Positions 9,497 through 18,555 are shown, counted from the first letter of the stretch. The stretch: DNA of 64,000 nt from CAVQGM01 sp963712065 (GCA_963712065.1 CAVQGM010000002.1:1178001-1242000), one strand, 5' to 3'. Notes: generated from the sequence alone by a model not told the origin. Program-made: numbers and translations.

Positions 9497-11364
9497 GGGG
9501 CCACCCCCGTGGTCTGGAGGCGGTGGAAGCGCGCGTAGGCGCCCTCCCGCTCGATCAGCTCGTCGTGCGCTCCCACCTCGACAACCCTGCCGTCGTCGAG
9601 GACGACGGCGCGATCGGCGCGGCGGACGGTGGACAGCCGGTGGGCGATCACGAGCACCGTCCGGCCTTCCGACACCTGCTCGAGCGACCGGACGAGCAGG
9701 TCCTCGGATTCGGTGTCGAGGGCCGAGGTCGGCTCGTCGAGCACCAGGATCGGCGCGTCCTTGAGGAAGGCGCGGGCGATGGCGAGTCGCTGCCGCTGGC
9801 CGCCGGACAGGCTCGACCCGTGCTCGGCGAGCACCGTGTCGTAGCCATCGGGCAGCGCCTCGACGAACTCGGCCGCCAGAGCCCGCCGGCACGCGCGCTC
9901 GATGTCATCACGGGATGCGTCCGGTCGGGCGATGGCCACGTTGTCGGCGACGGTCGCCGGGAGGATGAGGGGTTCCTGGCGCACGACGGCCACTCGTGAC
10001 CGCACGTCGGCCACCGAGGCACGGCGCACGTCCACGCCGCCGAGGAGGATCGACCCGGACCACGGGTCGACGAGCCGTGACACGAGGGCGATGAGGGTCG
10101 ACTTGCCCGCCCCGGTGCGGCCGAGGAGTGCCACGGTCTCCCCGGCCTCGACCCGGAGGCTGACGTCGTGGAGCACCGGCCGTGCCGGCTCGTAGCCGAA
10201 GGTGACGTGGTTCCACTCGACGGACAGGCCGCCGAGGGAGGTCCCGCTCACTTCGTCACCTCGGAGGCGGTCACGGATCGAGCGTGCGGCCAGGGTCGAG
10301 GGACCCGACGGGACCGGCATCGGCACCGGGTCGGCCGGGTCGCGGACCCGGTCGTCGTCGGTGATCACCTCGTGGAGGCGGTCGAGGCCCACCTCGGCCA
10401 GACGGAGCTGGCGCCCGACACCGAGCAGGGAGCGGAACTGCGCGTCGAGGGTCCGGGCGTAGGCGAGGAACACGACGAGCTCGCCGACGGTGACGGTGCC
10501 GCGGACGACCCCCTGTCCGCCGAGCACCAGGAGCACGGCGGCGGCGACGCTCCCGATCACCGCGGCGACCGACCCGGCCGCCGCCTCGAGGGTGGTGGCC
10601 CGCCGCGACGCCTCGACGGATCGGTCGGTGATCTCACGGAAGGCCCGCAGGTTCTGAGGCTCGGCGGTGAAGGCCTGCACGACCGGGAGCGCGTGTACGA
10701 CCTGGGTGACGAAGGACGTGACGGCGACCCGCTCGCGCCGGGCCCGGGTGGCGACCCGCTTCAGTCGGCCGCTGAGGTGGCGCGACAGCAGGGCGAGGAG
10801 CGGCGTCATCGCCAGGAGCACCACGGTGAGCCCCTTGTTCAGGCGCCAGGCGCTCAACCCGACGGTCACCATGGTCACCCCTCCCATGACCGGCGACACG
10901 AGGAGCGCGTTGACGGCGGTGTACGGGGCGCTCGAGTCGGTGGTCACCAGGCTGAGGGCGTCTCCCGACGGGGTGCGGGCGTGGAAGCGGGGGGACAGCC
11001 GTTGGAGGTGATCGAACGCGTCCCGGGCCACGTCCCGGACCATCCTCGCCCCGACCCACTCCCAGTACACGCCGACCGAATCCGACACGAGGTATGCGGC
11101 GACGGCCACCGCCACCGCCGCGATCCCCGCCACCACCACCAGGCTCCTGGCGTCGTCCGAGACCCCGACGACGTCGAGCAGCCGGCTCGGGAGCCCGGTC
11201 AACGGCTCTCCACCGAGGGCGTTGTCGACGAACATCTTGAGCGGCAGGGGCTGCAGGGCGGCCATGGCTGCCGGGACGAACGCCAGCGCGACCAGCGCGA
11301 CCAGATGGCGGACCTGGGGACGTGCGTACCGGGAGAGCAGGCCGTAGCGCTCGGCCCGGTTCAT
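9493..11364 (-). CDS. ABC exporter half-transporter (TMD-NBD) A
   Basis: 623 residues from ATG 11364, overlapping the deacetylase stop (ATGA). The N-terminal ~330 residues are an exporter-type membrane domain with several hydrophobic helices (LVALVALAFVPAAMAAL, LVVVAGIAAVAVAVAAYLV). The ATPase has Walker A GRTGAGKST, Q-loop VVRQEP, signature LSGGQRQRLAIARA, Walker B ILVLDEPTSALD and AHRLS. A ~35-residue insert rich in Pro/Ser (around PVPMPVPSGPS) separates the two domains. It is the immediate operon partner of 7661-9496 and likely its heterodimer partner. Whether it moves lipid-linked intermediates or a finished product is not visible. Confidence 0.88.
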   Translation of the reverse strand: MNRAERYGLLSRYARPQVRHLVALVALAFVPAAMAALQPLPLKMFVDNALGGEPLTGLPSRLLDVVGVSDDARSLVVVAGIAAVAVAVAAYLVSDSVGVYWEWVGARMVRDVARDAFDHLQRLSPRFHARTPSGDALSLVTTDSSAPYTAVNALLVSPVMGGVTMVTVGLSAWRLNKGLTVVLLAMTPLLALLSRHLSGRLKRVATRARRERVAVTSFVTQVVHALPVVQAFTAEPQNLRAFREITDRSVEASRRATTLEAAAGSVAAVIGSVAAAVLLVLGGQGVVRGTVTVGELVVFLAYARTLDAQFRSLLGVGRQLRLAEVGLDRLHEVITDDDRVRDPADPVPMPVPSGPSTLAARSIRDRLRGDEVSGTSLGGLSVEWNHVTFGYEPARPVLHDVSLRVEAGETVALLGRTGAGKSTLIALVSRLVDPWSGSILLGGVDVRRASVADVRSRVAVVRQEPLILPATVADNVAIARPDASRDDIERACRRALAAEFVEALPDGYDTVLAEHGSSLSGGQRQRLAIARAFLKDAPILVLDEPTSALDTESEDLLVRSLEQVSEGRTVLVIAHRLSTVRRADRAVVLDDGRVVEVGAHDELIEREGAYARFHRLQTTGVAP

Positions 11365-12089
11365 GCCGCGACGTCGGGGTGGAGATCGTGGTAGCTGATG
11401 AGGACCAAGTCGGACTCCTCGACGTGGCGACGCACCACGGGGTCGCACAGCGCGACCAGCTCGAGCTCGCGCTCGCGATGGTAAGGCGAGTCGAGCGCGG
11501 GGTCGACCAGCCCGGGATGGCAGCTCAGCTCGGTGATGCCCGATCCGATCTCGTCGTCGAGCATGCGGATCAGGTTGCGCGTGCTGAGCCATTCGGGGTG
11601 GGTCTCGCCGTCGTCCCACTGTCCGTAGAAGTCGGAGAAGTAGCGGACGACCGAGTGCTCGCGCAACGGGACCCCGATCTGCTCTGCCAACTCGATGAAG
11701 AGCGGCTCGAGGTGCCGGATCCGATAGACGTTGTGGTGGGCGTCGAGATGGGTCGGCGGTCGCCCGAGCAGCGACGAGAAGCACTCGACCTGGGCCGCCA
11801 GCTCGGCGCGGCACGCATCGACGTCGTGGAGGTCGGCCGGGGGAGGGGTGCCCTCACCGGTCAGATCGGCGTGCAGGCCGACCGAGAGCGCGGGCCGGTC
11901 CTGCGCCAGCCGCACGGCGCCTGCCGCTGCCGGCATGCGGACCATCAGGCTCGCGCTCGTGACCAGCCCGTGGTCGTGGGCCTGGGCGATGCCGCGGTTG
12001 ACCCCCTCGCTGGCGCCGAAGTCGTCGGCGTTCACGATCAGTCGACGCCGTCCGTCCGGTGCACCTCGATCGGTCCGGGGGTCACCCAT
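11361..12089 (-). CDS. ChbG/HpnK (YdjC-like) carbohydrate deacetylase
   Basis: 242 residues. The family motifs are clear: IVNADDFGAS near residue 20 (metal-binding Asp pair), GLHADLTGEG, and THLDAHHN with the two His that complete the metal site; CHPGLVD lies near residue 185. The family removes N- or O-acetyl groups from acetylated sugars, for example diacetylchitobiose or acetylglucosaminyl lipids. The start overlaps the end of the upstream glycosidase-GT2 gene by 8 bases and the stop overlaps the next ABC gene, so it is an integral operon member. A role in deacetylating the exported glycan precursor is inferred. The first ~16 residues are poorly conserved and a later start is possible. Confidence 0.85.
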   Translation of the reverse strand: MGDPRTDRGAPDGRRRLIVNADDFGASEGVNRGIAQAHDHGLVTSASLMVRMPAAAGAVRLAQDRPALSVGLHADLTGEGTPPPADLHDVDACRAELAAQVECFSSLLGRPPTHLDAHHNVYRIRHLEPLFIELAEQIGVPLREHSVVRYFSDFYGQWDDGETHPEWLSTRNLIRMLDDEIGSGITELSCHPGLVDPALDSPYHRERELELVALCDPVVRRHVEESDLVLISYHDLHPDVAA

Positions 12090-14541
12090 CGCCGCGATCG
12101 CCCTCCATCGGTTCCAGTGCCGCCTCGGGTGTGGACCCGGACCCCCGGGAATCCTGCACGGAAGCGGCGAGCGATGCGTTCACGCTCCGGTGCAGCACGA
12201 GCACCTCGATCAGCACCGCCGCCCCCATCACGGCCAGCGCGGGGAACCACGAAGGCAGCACCGTCACCAAGCCGGCGAGCACGACGGCCACCACGATCGC
12301 CCATCTCGTCGGTCGGTACCCGACGCGGAACCGGGGCACCCACCCCCACGCCACCGCCGTGGTCACCCTCGCCGTCATGAACGGGCCGGCGGCGCACGCG
12401 ACGTCCCACGAGTCGGACGGGCCGGCGAATCGTACGGACAGCCGACGCCTCCGCATGTCGTCGGCGAGCGCGCCGAGCCACGCCAGACGGTCGCCGGTCC
12501 AGGGCCCGGCCGCCACCCCGTCGACCGGCCGGAGGGGGGTTCGTAGCCGTCCCCAGGTGCGAGCCAGGGGTTGGCTGAGGTGCAGCGCGGCCACGAGGAG
12601 ACGTAGCCGCACCGGGTTCGGCTCGCACCGCCCCGCGGGTGTCGACGCCGCGACGGATGCACCGAACGCGACCAACAGGCCGGCCAGCACCGCCGCGACC
12701 AGGACGGCACGGGGCCACAGCACGGCCGCAGCGAGGGCTCCGGCCGCCGACGCCATCGCGAAGGGGATGAGCGCGTTGCCCCACATGCTCACCGTGTGCG
12801 CCGGCCGCGCCGTCACCGTCTGGTAGGGCGCGGCGCCCATCGAGCCGTGGTAGACGACCGGGCGGAACAGGCGGGGCAGAGTGGCCACGTTGCCGTAGAT
12901 GAACCCCGACCACCGGGCCTGGCCCAGGCGATTGAACCGGTGGGGGTGCCCGGCGACGAGGAGCCGCTCCGCCCGGCCATAGCCACGTTGCTGGCGGAGG
13001 TAGCCCTTGATCGTGCCCCGACGGTGATGCCGGACCTGGGCCGCAGGACTGAACGCGATCTCGCCGCCCCCGTCGAGCAGCTTCCAGCACACGTCGACGT
13101 CGTCGCCGGCGGAGGTGTACAAGGGGTCGAAGCCCCCGATGCCCCGTAGCTCGTCGGACCGGAAGGCCATGTTGCAGCCGGGCACGTGCTCGGCCCGGTC
13201 GTCGGCGATCAGCACCTCGGTCGGCGCGCCGGGCGAGAGGGCCACGCCGCGCTCCACGAGCGGCGCGCCCTCGACGGGGAGGTTGGGGCCACCGGTGGCC
13301 ATCACCTGCGGATCCTCGAGGGAGAGCGCCAGGTAGAAGGGCCACTGCGGATGACAGGCGGCGTCGGCATCCAGGAACGCGACGATGCCGCCGCTCGCCG
13401 CCTCGAGACCCGCGTTGCGCGCCCGGCTGAGCCCGCCGTGCTCGAGGGCCAGGAGCTTGAACGGGTACTCGCGCGCGATCTCGAGCGTGGCGTCGGTCGA
13501 TCCGTCGTCGCAGATGATGACCTCGAGGTCCGGGTAGTCGCAGGAGTCCAACGAGTCGAGGCAGCTGCGAACGGTCCGCTCCTCGTTGTAGGCGCAGACG
13601 ACGACGCTGACCCGAGGCCACGTGGACCGCAGTGCTCGTAGGGGGCGCCGCGCCCAGCGGGAAGCCACCTCGAGCGCCGGTCGGGGCGATCGGTCCTCGC
13701 CGGTCAGACCGAAGCCCCAGCCCTCGACGGGCTGCCCGGCCACACCCCACTCGTCGGTCCACGAGAAGATCGTCGCCCCGGCGAGCCCCTCCTCGTCGAC
13801 CGCGTCGAGCTGCCACCCGAGCGACGTCGCCTGGGCGTCGTCCCCGTGGACGCCCGCCGCCAGCCCGAGCTCGGTCAACACCACCGGTCGGGGGCCGGCG
13901 ACGACCTGCAGGTGACGGAGGTAGCGCCAGAAGGCCTCCCGGTCCTCGAGGAAGACGTTGAAGGTGACGAGGTCGAGCCCTGGGACGTCCAGGTACTCCG
14001 TTGTCGGGTAGTTCGTGTAGGTGACGGGGACGTCCGGGTCGGCCTCGTGCACCCGATCGGCGACCCGGCCGAGCAGGCGTTCCACCTGCGCCCGCCCGTG
14101 GAGCCGGACCAGATCCCCCGGGACTTCGTTGCCCACCGACACCGCGAGCACCTCTGCTCGACCGGCCAGGCGCTCCATGGCGTCGTCGACGGCGCGAAAC
14201 GCCGCATCCCGCACTCGCCGGCGGGCCGAGCGTGACGTGCCGGACTCGACCCGCAGGTCGTGGTAGTCGAGCCCGACCAGGACTCGGATGCCGTGCGCGG
14301 CGGCGAGCTCGAGGAGGTCGGGCGGCGGTGGGCCGTAGACGCGCACGGTGTTGAACCCGCTTGCCGCCATGGCTCGGAAGTCGCCGTCGATCGCGTCGGT
14401 GGGCGGGAAGGGCGCGCCGTCGGCCCGCGGCAGGAACGACCCGTAGGTCGCGCCGCGAACGACGAAGCGCTCGCCGTTGAGCTTCAGGTGTTTGCCGTCG
14501 ACGGCTACTCGGTGTGCTTGTGCCCCGGTGCCCGGGGTCAA
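12082..14541 (-). CDS. glycoside hydrolase-like / glycosyltransferase 2 membrane fusion protein
   Basis: About 819 residues from a TTG at 14541. The open frame continues up to 14667, but the recognisable sequence begins soon after the TTG, which overlaps the stop of a small upstream ORF (TTGA). Residues ~5-300 resemble a GH2/GH5-type TIM barrel (VRGATYGSF, GFNTVRVYGPP, SVGNEVPGD with the acid/base NE, VLTELGLA with the nucleophile E). Residues ~310-560 are a GT2 domain (VSVVVCAYNEERT, EVIICDDGSTD, FLDADA, GGFDPLYTSAGDDVDVCW, and QQRGYGRAE, which resembles the QxxRW motif). Hydrophobic segments follow around residues 590-650 and 740-790. A single chain that could both trim and extend a glycan at the membrane is unusual. 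It is probably the first large gene of the operon. Confidence 0.82.
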   Translation of the reverse strand: MTPGTGAQAHRVAVDGKHLKLNGERFVVRGATYGSFLPRADGAPFPPTDAIDGDFRAMAASGFNTVRVYGPPPPDLLELAAAHGIRVLVGLDYHDLRVESGTSRSARRRVRDAAFRAVDDAMERLAGRAEVLAVSVGNEVPGDLVRLHGRAQVERLLGRVADRVHEADPDVPVTYTNYPTTEYLDVPGLDLVTFNVFLEDREAFWRYLRHLQVVAGPRPVVLTELGLAAGVHGDDAQATSLGWQLDAVDEEGLAGATIFSWTDEWGVAGQPVEGWGFGLTGEDRSPRPALEVASRWARRPLRALRSTWPRVSVVVCAYNEERTVRSCLDSLDSCDYPDLEVIICDDGSTDATLEIAREYPFKLLALEHGGLSRARNAGLEAASGGIVAFLDADAACHPQWPFYLALSLEDPQVMATGGPNLPVEGAPLVERGVALSPGAPTEVLIADDRAEHVPGCNMAFRSDELRGIGGFDPLYTSAGDDVDVCWKLLDGGGEIAFSPAAQVRHHRRGTIKGYLRQQRGYGRAERLLVAGHPHRFNRLGQARWSGFIYGNVATLPRLFRPVVYHGSMGAAPYQTVTARPAHTVSMWGNALIPFAMASAAGALAAAVLWPRAVLVAAVLAGLLVAFGASVAASTPAGRCEPNPVRLRLLVAALHLSQPLARTWGRLRTPLRPVDGVAAGPWTGDRLAWLGALADDMRRRRLSVRFAGPSDSWDVACAAGPFMTARVTTAVAWGWVPRFRVGYRPTRWAIVVAVVLAGLVTVLPSWFPALAVMGAAVLIEVLVLHRSVNASLAASVQDSRGSGSTPEAALEPMEGDRGDG

Positions 14542-14624
14542 GGACCGCCGTTCTCGACGACCGGGCGCTGGGCGACGGCACCGGAGAACCGGTGAGTCGC
14601 CCGAGTTGTGTCTTCCAGCTGCAT
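14538..14624 (-). CDS. possible 28-residue leader ORF upstream of the glycan operon
   Basis: ATG at 14624 preceded by a good ribosome site (AGGAG, about 7 bases upstream). It encodes 28 residues beginning MQLEDTTRATHRF and ends at TGA 14538-14540, which overlaps the TTG used for the large fusion gene (TTGA). This could be a translationally coupled leader peptide. Alternatively it could be the true N-terminus of the fusion protein with a one-base indel near 14540. I cannot choose between these. The TTGA coupling also occurs at modA/modB (61601-61604) in this window, which supports TTG as a real start here. Confidence 0.35.
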   Translation of the reverse strand: MQLEDTTRATHRFSGAVAQRPVVENGGP

Positions 14625-14813
14625 GTCTCACTCCTGGCTCGGACAGGACCCGCACACACGAGACCACGCTGAGTGACGATCATCCGTCATGGAGGGTGGT
14701 CGCGCAAGTGAACGGCCGTAGGCCGATGGAGTGCATCCCCGCTCGGCGCCCCCGCAGTCGACGCTCGTCGAACCTCCTTGCCTGCGCAACGGGGCCAGGG
14801 TCACCATGCGGGA

Positions 14814-15359
14814 GTGATCGATGCCGACCTCGACGACGCCGCGCTCGACGCGATCCTCTCCGCCCCCGCCGACGAAGGTCGGCTCGAGCTGATCGTGCGG
14901 CGGCCCTCCGTCGACCAGCGGGAGGTCCTCGACGTGGCCGAGCTCGATCTCGTCGAGGGCCTCGTGGGGGACTCGTGGCGACTCCGGCCGAGCCGCCGCA
15001 CCGAGGACGGGAGCGCCAACCCCGACCAGCAGATCACCATCACCAACGCGAGGGTGGTCGCCCACCTGGCGTCGTCGCGGGACGAGTGGCCTCTCGCCGG
15101 CGACCAGCTCTACGTCGACCTCGAGCTCGGCGCCGACAACCTCCCACCGGGCACCCGCCTGGCGATCGGCGGCGCGATCGTCGAGGTCACCGCCGAGCCC
15201 CACACCGGGTGCGCGAAGTTCCGCCGGCGCTTCGGCCCTCGGGCCACGGAGCTGGTGAACTCCGAGATGGGCCGACGGCACAACCTGAGGGGCATCAACG
15301 CACGGGTCGTCACGCCCGGCACCATCCGCGCCGGTGACCTCGTGCGCAAGCTCGGCTGA
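14814..15359 (+). CDS. MOSC domain protein
   Basis: GTG at 14814 gives 181 residues; an in-frame TTG at 14778 is possible but its first residues look non-coding. The core ITITNARVVAHLA, a beta-barrel, and the conserved HTGCAKF with the MOSC cysteine (about residue 142) identify a MOSC domain. MOSC proteins handle sulfur or molybdenum-cofactor-bound substrates, such as the C-terminus of MoCo sulfurase or YiiM-like hydroxylaminopurine reductases. No ferredoxin or beta-barrel N-terminal domain is attached, so this is a short stand-alone form. It is divergent from the glycan operon and followed by a DUF1697 gene after 25 bases. Confidence 0.82.
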   Translation: MIDADLDDAALDAILSAPADEGRLELIVRRPSVDQREVLDVAELDLVEGLVGDSWRLRPSRRTEDGSANPDQQITITNARVVAHLASSRDEWPLAGDQLYVDLELGADNLPPGTRLAIGGAIVEVTAEPHTGCAKFRRRFGPRATELVNSEMGRRHNLRGINARVVTPGTIRAGDLVRKLG

Positions 15360-15384
15360 CCGGCCACCGAGCGAGGAGGGAGCC

Positions 15385-15963
15385 TTGCCCAGCCACGTCG
15401 CCCTGCTCCGAGGCGTGAACGTCGGCGGCAGGCGCATCCTCCCGATGGCCGTCGTGCGCGAAGCGCTGGTCGACCTCGGCCACGCCGACGTCGAGACCTA
15501 CATCCAGTCCGGCAACGTGGTCTTCACCGCGGTCTCCGGCACCAGGGTCCGCCAGATCGAGCGGGACCTCGAGGGCCGGCTCACCGCGGTCGCCGGATTC
15601 GACGTGCCGGTCGTGGTCCGCACGGCCGCAGAGCTGCGGGCGGTGCACACCGGCAACCCGTTCCTCGCCGAGGGGGTCGACCCGGGGGAACTCCACGTCG
15701 CCTTCCTGGAGGCTCTGGCGACGGGCGACGGCAGCGCCATCGATCCCGCCACGATCGCCCCCGAGGCGCTCGTGGTCGCCGGTCGGGAGGTCTACCTCCG
15801 CTACCCGAACGGGCTCGGCCGGGCCAGGCTCACCGCCGCGCGGCTCGAGAAGGCGGTCGGGACCCCGGCCACCGTCCGCAACTGGCGCACCGTCGAGTCG
15901 CTCCTCGCCATGCTCGACGACCCACACGACACCTCCACAGTCGGTGTCGCGCTCACCACCTGA
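15385..15963 (+). CDS. DUF1697 family protein
   Basis: 192 residues from TTG 15385, chosen because GAGGAGGG lies 6 bases upstream (15372-15379) and the family N-terminus HVALLRGVNVGG starts right after it. Other DUF1697 hallmarks are LGHADVETYIQSGNVVF near residue 35 and TVRNWRTVESLLAM near the C-terminus. The family is widespread in actinobacteria and has no assigned reaction. It follows the MOSC gene closely and could share its transcript. No membrane segments or metal motifs are visible. Confidence 0.85.
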   Translation: MPSHVALLRGVNVGGRRILPMAVVREALVDLGHADVETYIQSGNVVFTAVSGTRVRQIERDLEGRLTAVAGFDVPVVVRTAAELRAVHTGNPFLAEGVDPGELHVAFLEALATGDGSAIDPATIAPEALVVAGREVYLRYPNGLGRARLTAARLEKAVGTPATVRNWRTVESLLAMLDDPHDTSTVGVALTT

Positions 15964-16029
15964 GACCGAGCGTTGCTTCAGCACGGGGATTCCCTGCCAG
16001 AACGATGGGGATGGCGCGGCGGGGGCCCC

Positions 16030-16035
16030 TACGAT
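16030..16035 (+). promoter_or_regulatory. -10 box of a probable leaderless promoter
   Basis: TACGAT ends 7 bases before the GTG at 16043, so transcription would begin at or next to the start codon. There is no ribosome site upstream of that GTG. No clear -35 is visible. The same arrangement precedes several other genes in this window. Confidence 0.5.
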
Positions 16036-16042
16036 CACCGCC

Positions 16043-16816
16043 GTGACCGACCCGCCCCACGCCGGCCCCGGCGACGATGGCAGCGACACCGCGCAACAGG
16101 GCAACCGGCTCGCCGACCTCGAGGCCGCCGAGGACGAGCGCCGCGAGGGTCTGCGGCTCGACCGCAAGTTCGAACTGACCGAGGCCATCCTGCTCTCGCT
16201 CGCCGCCATCCTCGCGGCGTGGACGGGGTTCCAGGCCGCGAAGTGGAGCGGCGTCCAGGCCGACGCGTACAGCCAGGCCGGCGCCAGCCGCGTCGAGGCG
16301 ACCCGAGCTGCCGCCCTCGCCGACGCCGACGCCACGGTCGACGTGGTGACCTTCACCCAGTGGCTGCTCGCCGCCGAGCAGGAGGGGCTGTTCGATCAGC
16401 CGCCCACCCCCGGCGAGATCTACGAGCCCGACCCGGCCCTGGTGTCGGGGTTCCTCTACCAGCGCTTCCGCCCCGAGTTCGAGGTCGCCGCCGACGCGTG
16501 GGTGGCGACCCAGCCCCGGCTCGACCCCGACGCCCCGCCGACCCCGTTCGACATGCCGGAGTACCGGGTCGCCGCCCTCGACGAGGCCAACCGGCTCGAG
16601 GCCCAGGCGGCCGAGCAGTCCGAGGTGGCCCGAGAGGCGAACCAACGGTCGGACAACTACGTGCTCATGACCATCATGTTCGCGACGGTGCTGTTCTTCG
16701 CCGGGATCAGCTCGAAGATGGACACCGCCCGGGCGCGGGTGTTCCTGCTGGGCATGGGGGTCACGTTGCTCGTCGTGTCGACGGCGATCGTCCTGTCCTT
16801 CCCCAAAGAGGTCTAG
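16043..16816 (+). CDS. membrane protein of unknown function
   Basis: 257 residues from GTG 16043; the frame is open further upstream, but the -10 box and the composition favour this start. A first hydrophobic helix lies at about residues 40-60 (TEAILLSLAAILAAWTGF) and two more at about 200-250 (VLMTIMFATVLFFAG, VFLLGMGVTLLVVST). Between them is a ~130-residue loop rich in Ala, Asp, Glu and Pro that would face one side of the membrane. I do not recognise the family. It is followed 45 bases later by a lipoprotein hydrolase in the same direction. Confidence 0.75.
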   Translation: MTDPPHAGPGDDGSDTAQQGNRLADLEAAEDERREGLRLDRKFELTEAILLSLAAILAAWTGFQAAKWSGVQADAYSQAGASRVEATRAAALADADATVDVVTFTQWLLAAEQEGLFDQPPTPGEIYEPDPALVSGFLYQRFRPEFEVAADAWVATQPRLDPDAPPTPFDMPEYRVAALDEANRLEAQAAEQSEVAREANQRSDNYVLMTIMFATVLFFAGISSKMDTARARVFLLGMGVTLLVVSTAIVLSFPKEV

Positions 16817-16860
16817 CCACCCGACTGGGACCGAACCGGGTTCCGGTGCCACGATCTGGC

Positions 16861-18447
16861 ATGTCCGAGCCCCGTCGCGATCCTCGCCTGCAGCTGCTCG
16901 TCCCCGTCGCCTTCGCCGTCGCCGTCGTGCTCGCCGCGCTGGTCGCCACCGCCTGTTCGTCCGACGGTGACGACGCCGCCGAGACCGGAGCCACGACGGA
17001 CACGGCCGACGGCACCTTCCGCCCCTCTCCCCCCGCCGCCGACGCCGTCGCCACCCCGACCGTGGAGGGACCGGTGACCGGTGGCAACGGCTCGATCGTG
17101 CTGGGCCCCGGCGGCATCGACCTGGCCACCGTCGGCTACCAGGAGACCGAGTTCTTCCTGAGCGGGACGGCGACCTCCTACACCTCCGATCGGCCGTTGA
17201 GCCCCGACGGGAACTGGGCCGTCCGGGAGGACGCCGCCGCGCCCTACAAGACCCGGGTGGTCGTTCGCCGGCCGATCGACCCCGCCGCGTTCGACGGCAA
17301 CGTGTACGTCGAGTGGCTGAACGTGTCCGGCGGCCTCGACGCCGACCCGGACTGGACGTTCCTCGCTCCCGAGCTCGTCCGCTCGGGATCGGCGTGGATC
17401 GGGGTGTCCGCCCAGCGCGGCGGCATCGAGCCTGGAGGCGGCGGTCCGGTGGGTGACTCGCTCACGCTGAAGAAGGCCGACCCCGCGCGCTACGGCACCC
17501 TCGGCCACCCCGGCGACGACTACAGCTACGACCTGTTCAGCCAAGCCGGTGCGGCCGCCTGGTTCGCGTCCGACCGGGTCCTCGGGGGCCTCGTACCCGA
17601 GCAGGTGATCGCCATCGGCGAGTCCCAGTCGGCGTTCCGGCTGTCGAGCTACGTCAACGCCGTGGCTCCGCTCGACGACGTGTTCGACGGCTACCTGCTC
17701 CACAGCCGGGCCGCGGTCGGCGCTCCGCTCGTCATCGACCGCGTGCCGGCACCCGACCCGACGCTCGTCCGCACCGACCTCGAGGTGCCGGTGCTCGTGT
17801 TCTCCACCGAGACCGACCTCGTCGGCGACCGCCTCGGCTACGGGCGGGCCCGCCAGCCCGACACCCAGTGGTTCCGAAGCTGGGAGGTCGCCGGCACCGC
17901 CCACAGCGACGCCTACGGACTCGGCATCGCCGACACCGACGACGGCTCGGGCGCGGCCGACGAGGCCCTGTTCGCCGCCCTCACCGACCCGCCGTCGTCG
18001 ATCTACGGCGGGGTGATCACCTGCTCGACCGGGATCAACGCCGGCCCTCAGCCCTACGTCCTCCGTGCCGCGGTTGCGGCGCTGGCCGAGTGGGCCCGCA
18101 CCGGCACGCCCCCGCCGCAGCACCCCCAGCTCGAGCTGGACGCCACCGGCACCGACTTCGTGCGGGACGACGCCGGCAACGCCATGGGCGGGATCCGCAC
18201 CCCCCAGGTCGACGTCCCCCTCGCCGCCGTGTCGGGGCTCGGCCAGGAGGGCGAGTCGTTCTGCCGGTTGTTCGGCACCACCCGCCCGCTCGACGCGCAG
18301 GCGCGCACGGCACGCTACGGCGACCAGGCCGGCTTCGTGGACCGGTGGAACGCCGCCGTGGATGACGCGGTGGACGACGGCGTGTTCCTCGAGGCCGACG
18401 CCCAGCACGTGAAGGACGCTGCGTCCCGCTCGACCGTGGTCGGTTGA
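16861..18447 (+). CDS. alpha/beta-hydrolase-domain lipoprotein
   Basis: 528 residues. A lipoprotein signal (hydrophobic AFAVAVVLAALVATAC, Cys at about residue 32) is followed by an acidic Thr/Asp linker. The body fits the alpha/beta hydrolase family whose members carry GESQS as the nucleophile elbow (about residue 258, AIGESQSAFRL), with an N-terminal beta-rich half containing YVEWLNVSGGLDADPDW. A late His (AGTAHSDAYG) could complete the triad. It would be an envelope-anchored esterase or lipase-like enzyme. The substrate is unknown. Reading direction and spacing suggest possible co-transcription with the preceding membrane protein. Confidence 0.82.
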   Translation: MSEPRRDPRLQLLVPVAFAVAVVLAALVATACSSDGDDAAETGATTDTADGTFRPSPPAADAVATPTVEGPVTGGNGSIVLGPGGIDLATVGYQETEFFLSGTATSYTSDRPLSPDGNWAVREDAAAPYKTRVVVRRPIDPAAFDGNVYVEWLNVSGGLDADPDWTFLAPELVRSGSAWIGVSAQRGGIEPGGGGPVGDSLTLKKADPARYGTLGHPGDDYSYDLFSQAGAAAWFASDRVLGGLVPEQVIAIGESQSAFRLSSYVNAVAPLDDVFDGYLLHSRAAVGAPLVIDRVPAPDPTLVRTDLEVPVLVFSTETDLVGDRLGYGRARQPDTQWFRSWEVAGTAHSDAYGLGIADTDDGSGAADEALFAALTDPPSSIYGGVITCSTGINAGPQPYVLRAAVAALAEWARTGTPPPQHPQLELDATGTDFVRDDAGNAMGGIRTPQVDVPLAAVSGLGQEGESFCRLFGTTRPLDAQARTARYGDQAGFVDRWNAAVDDAVDDGVFLEADAQHVKDAASRSTVVG

Positions 18448-18555
18448 GCCCGGGCGCGCCGCTCGTCGAGGGCTCCCCCTCGGGGCTCGGGTCGGACGGA
18501 TGCTCGGTGGGCCAACCGGCGGGGACGCCCCGGAGGACGGCCCCGCCAGACCCCA

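Noticed and set aside
18446..18480. GC hairpins after the hydrolase lipoprotein gene
   Set aside because: Several short alternative pairings but no single strong stem and no T-tract.
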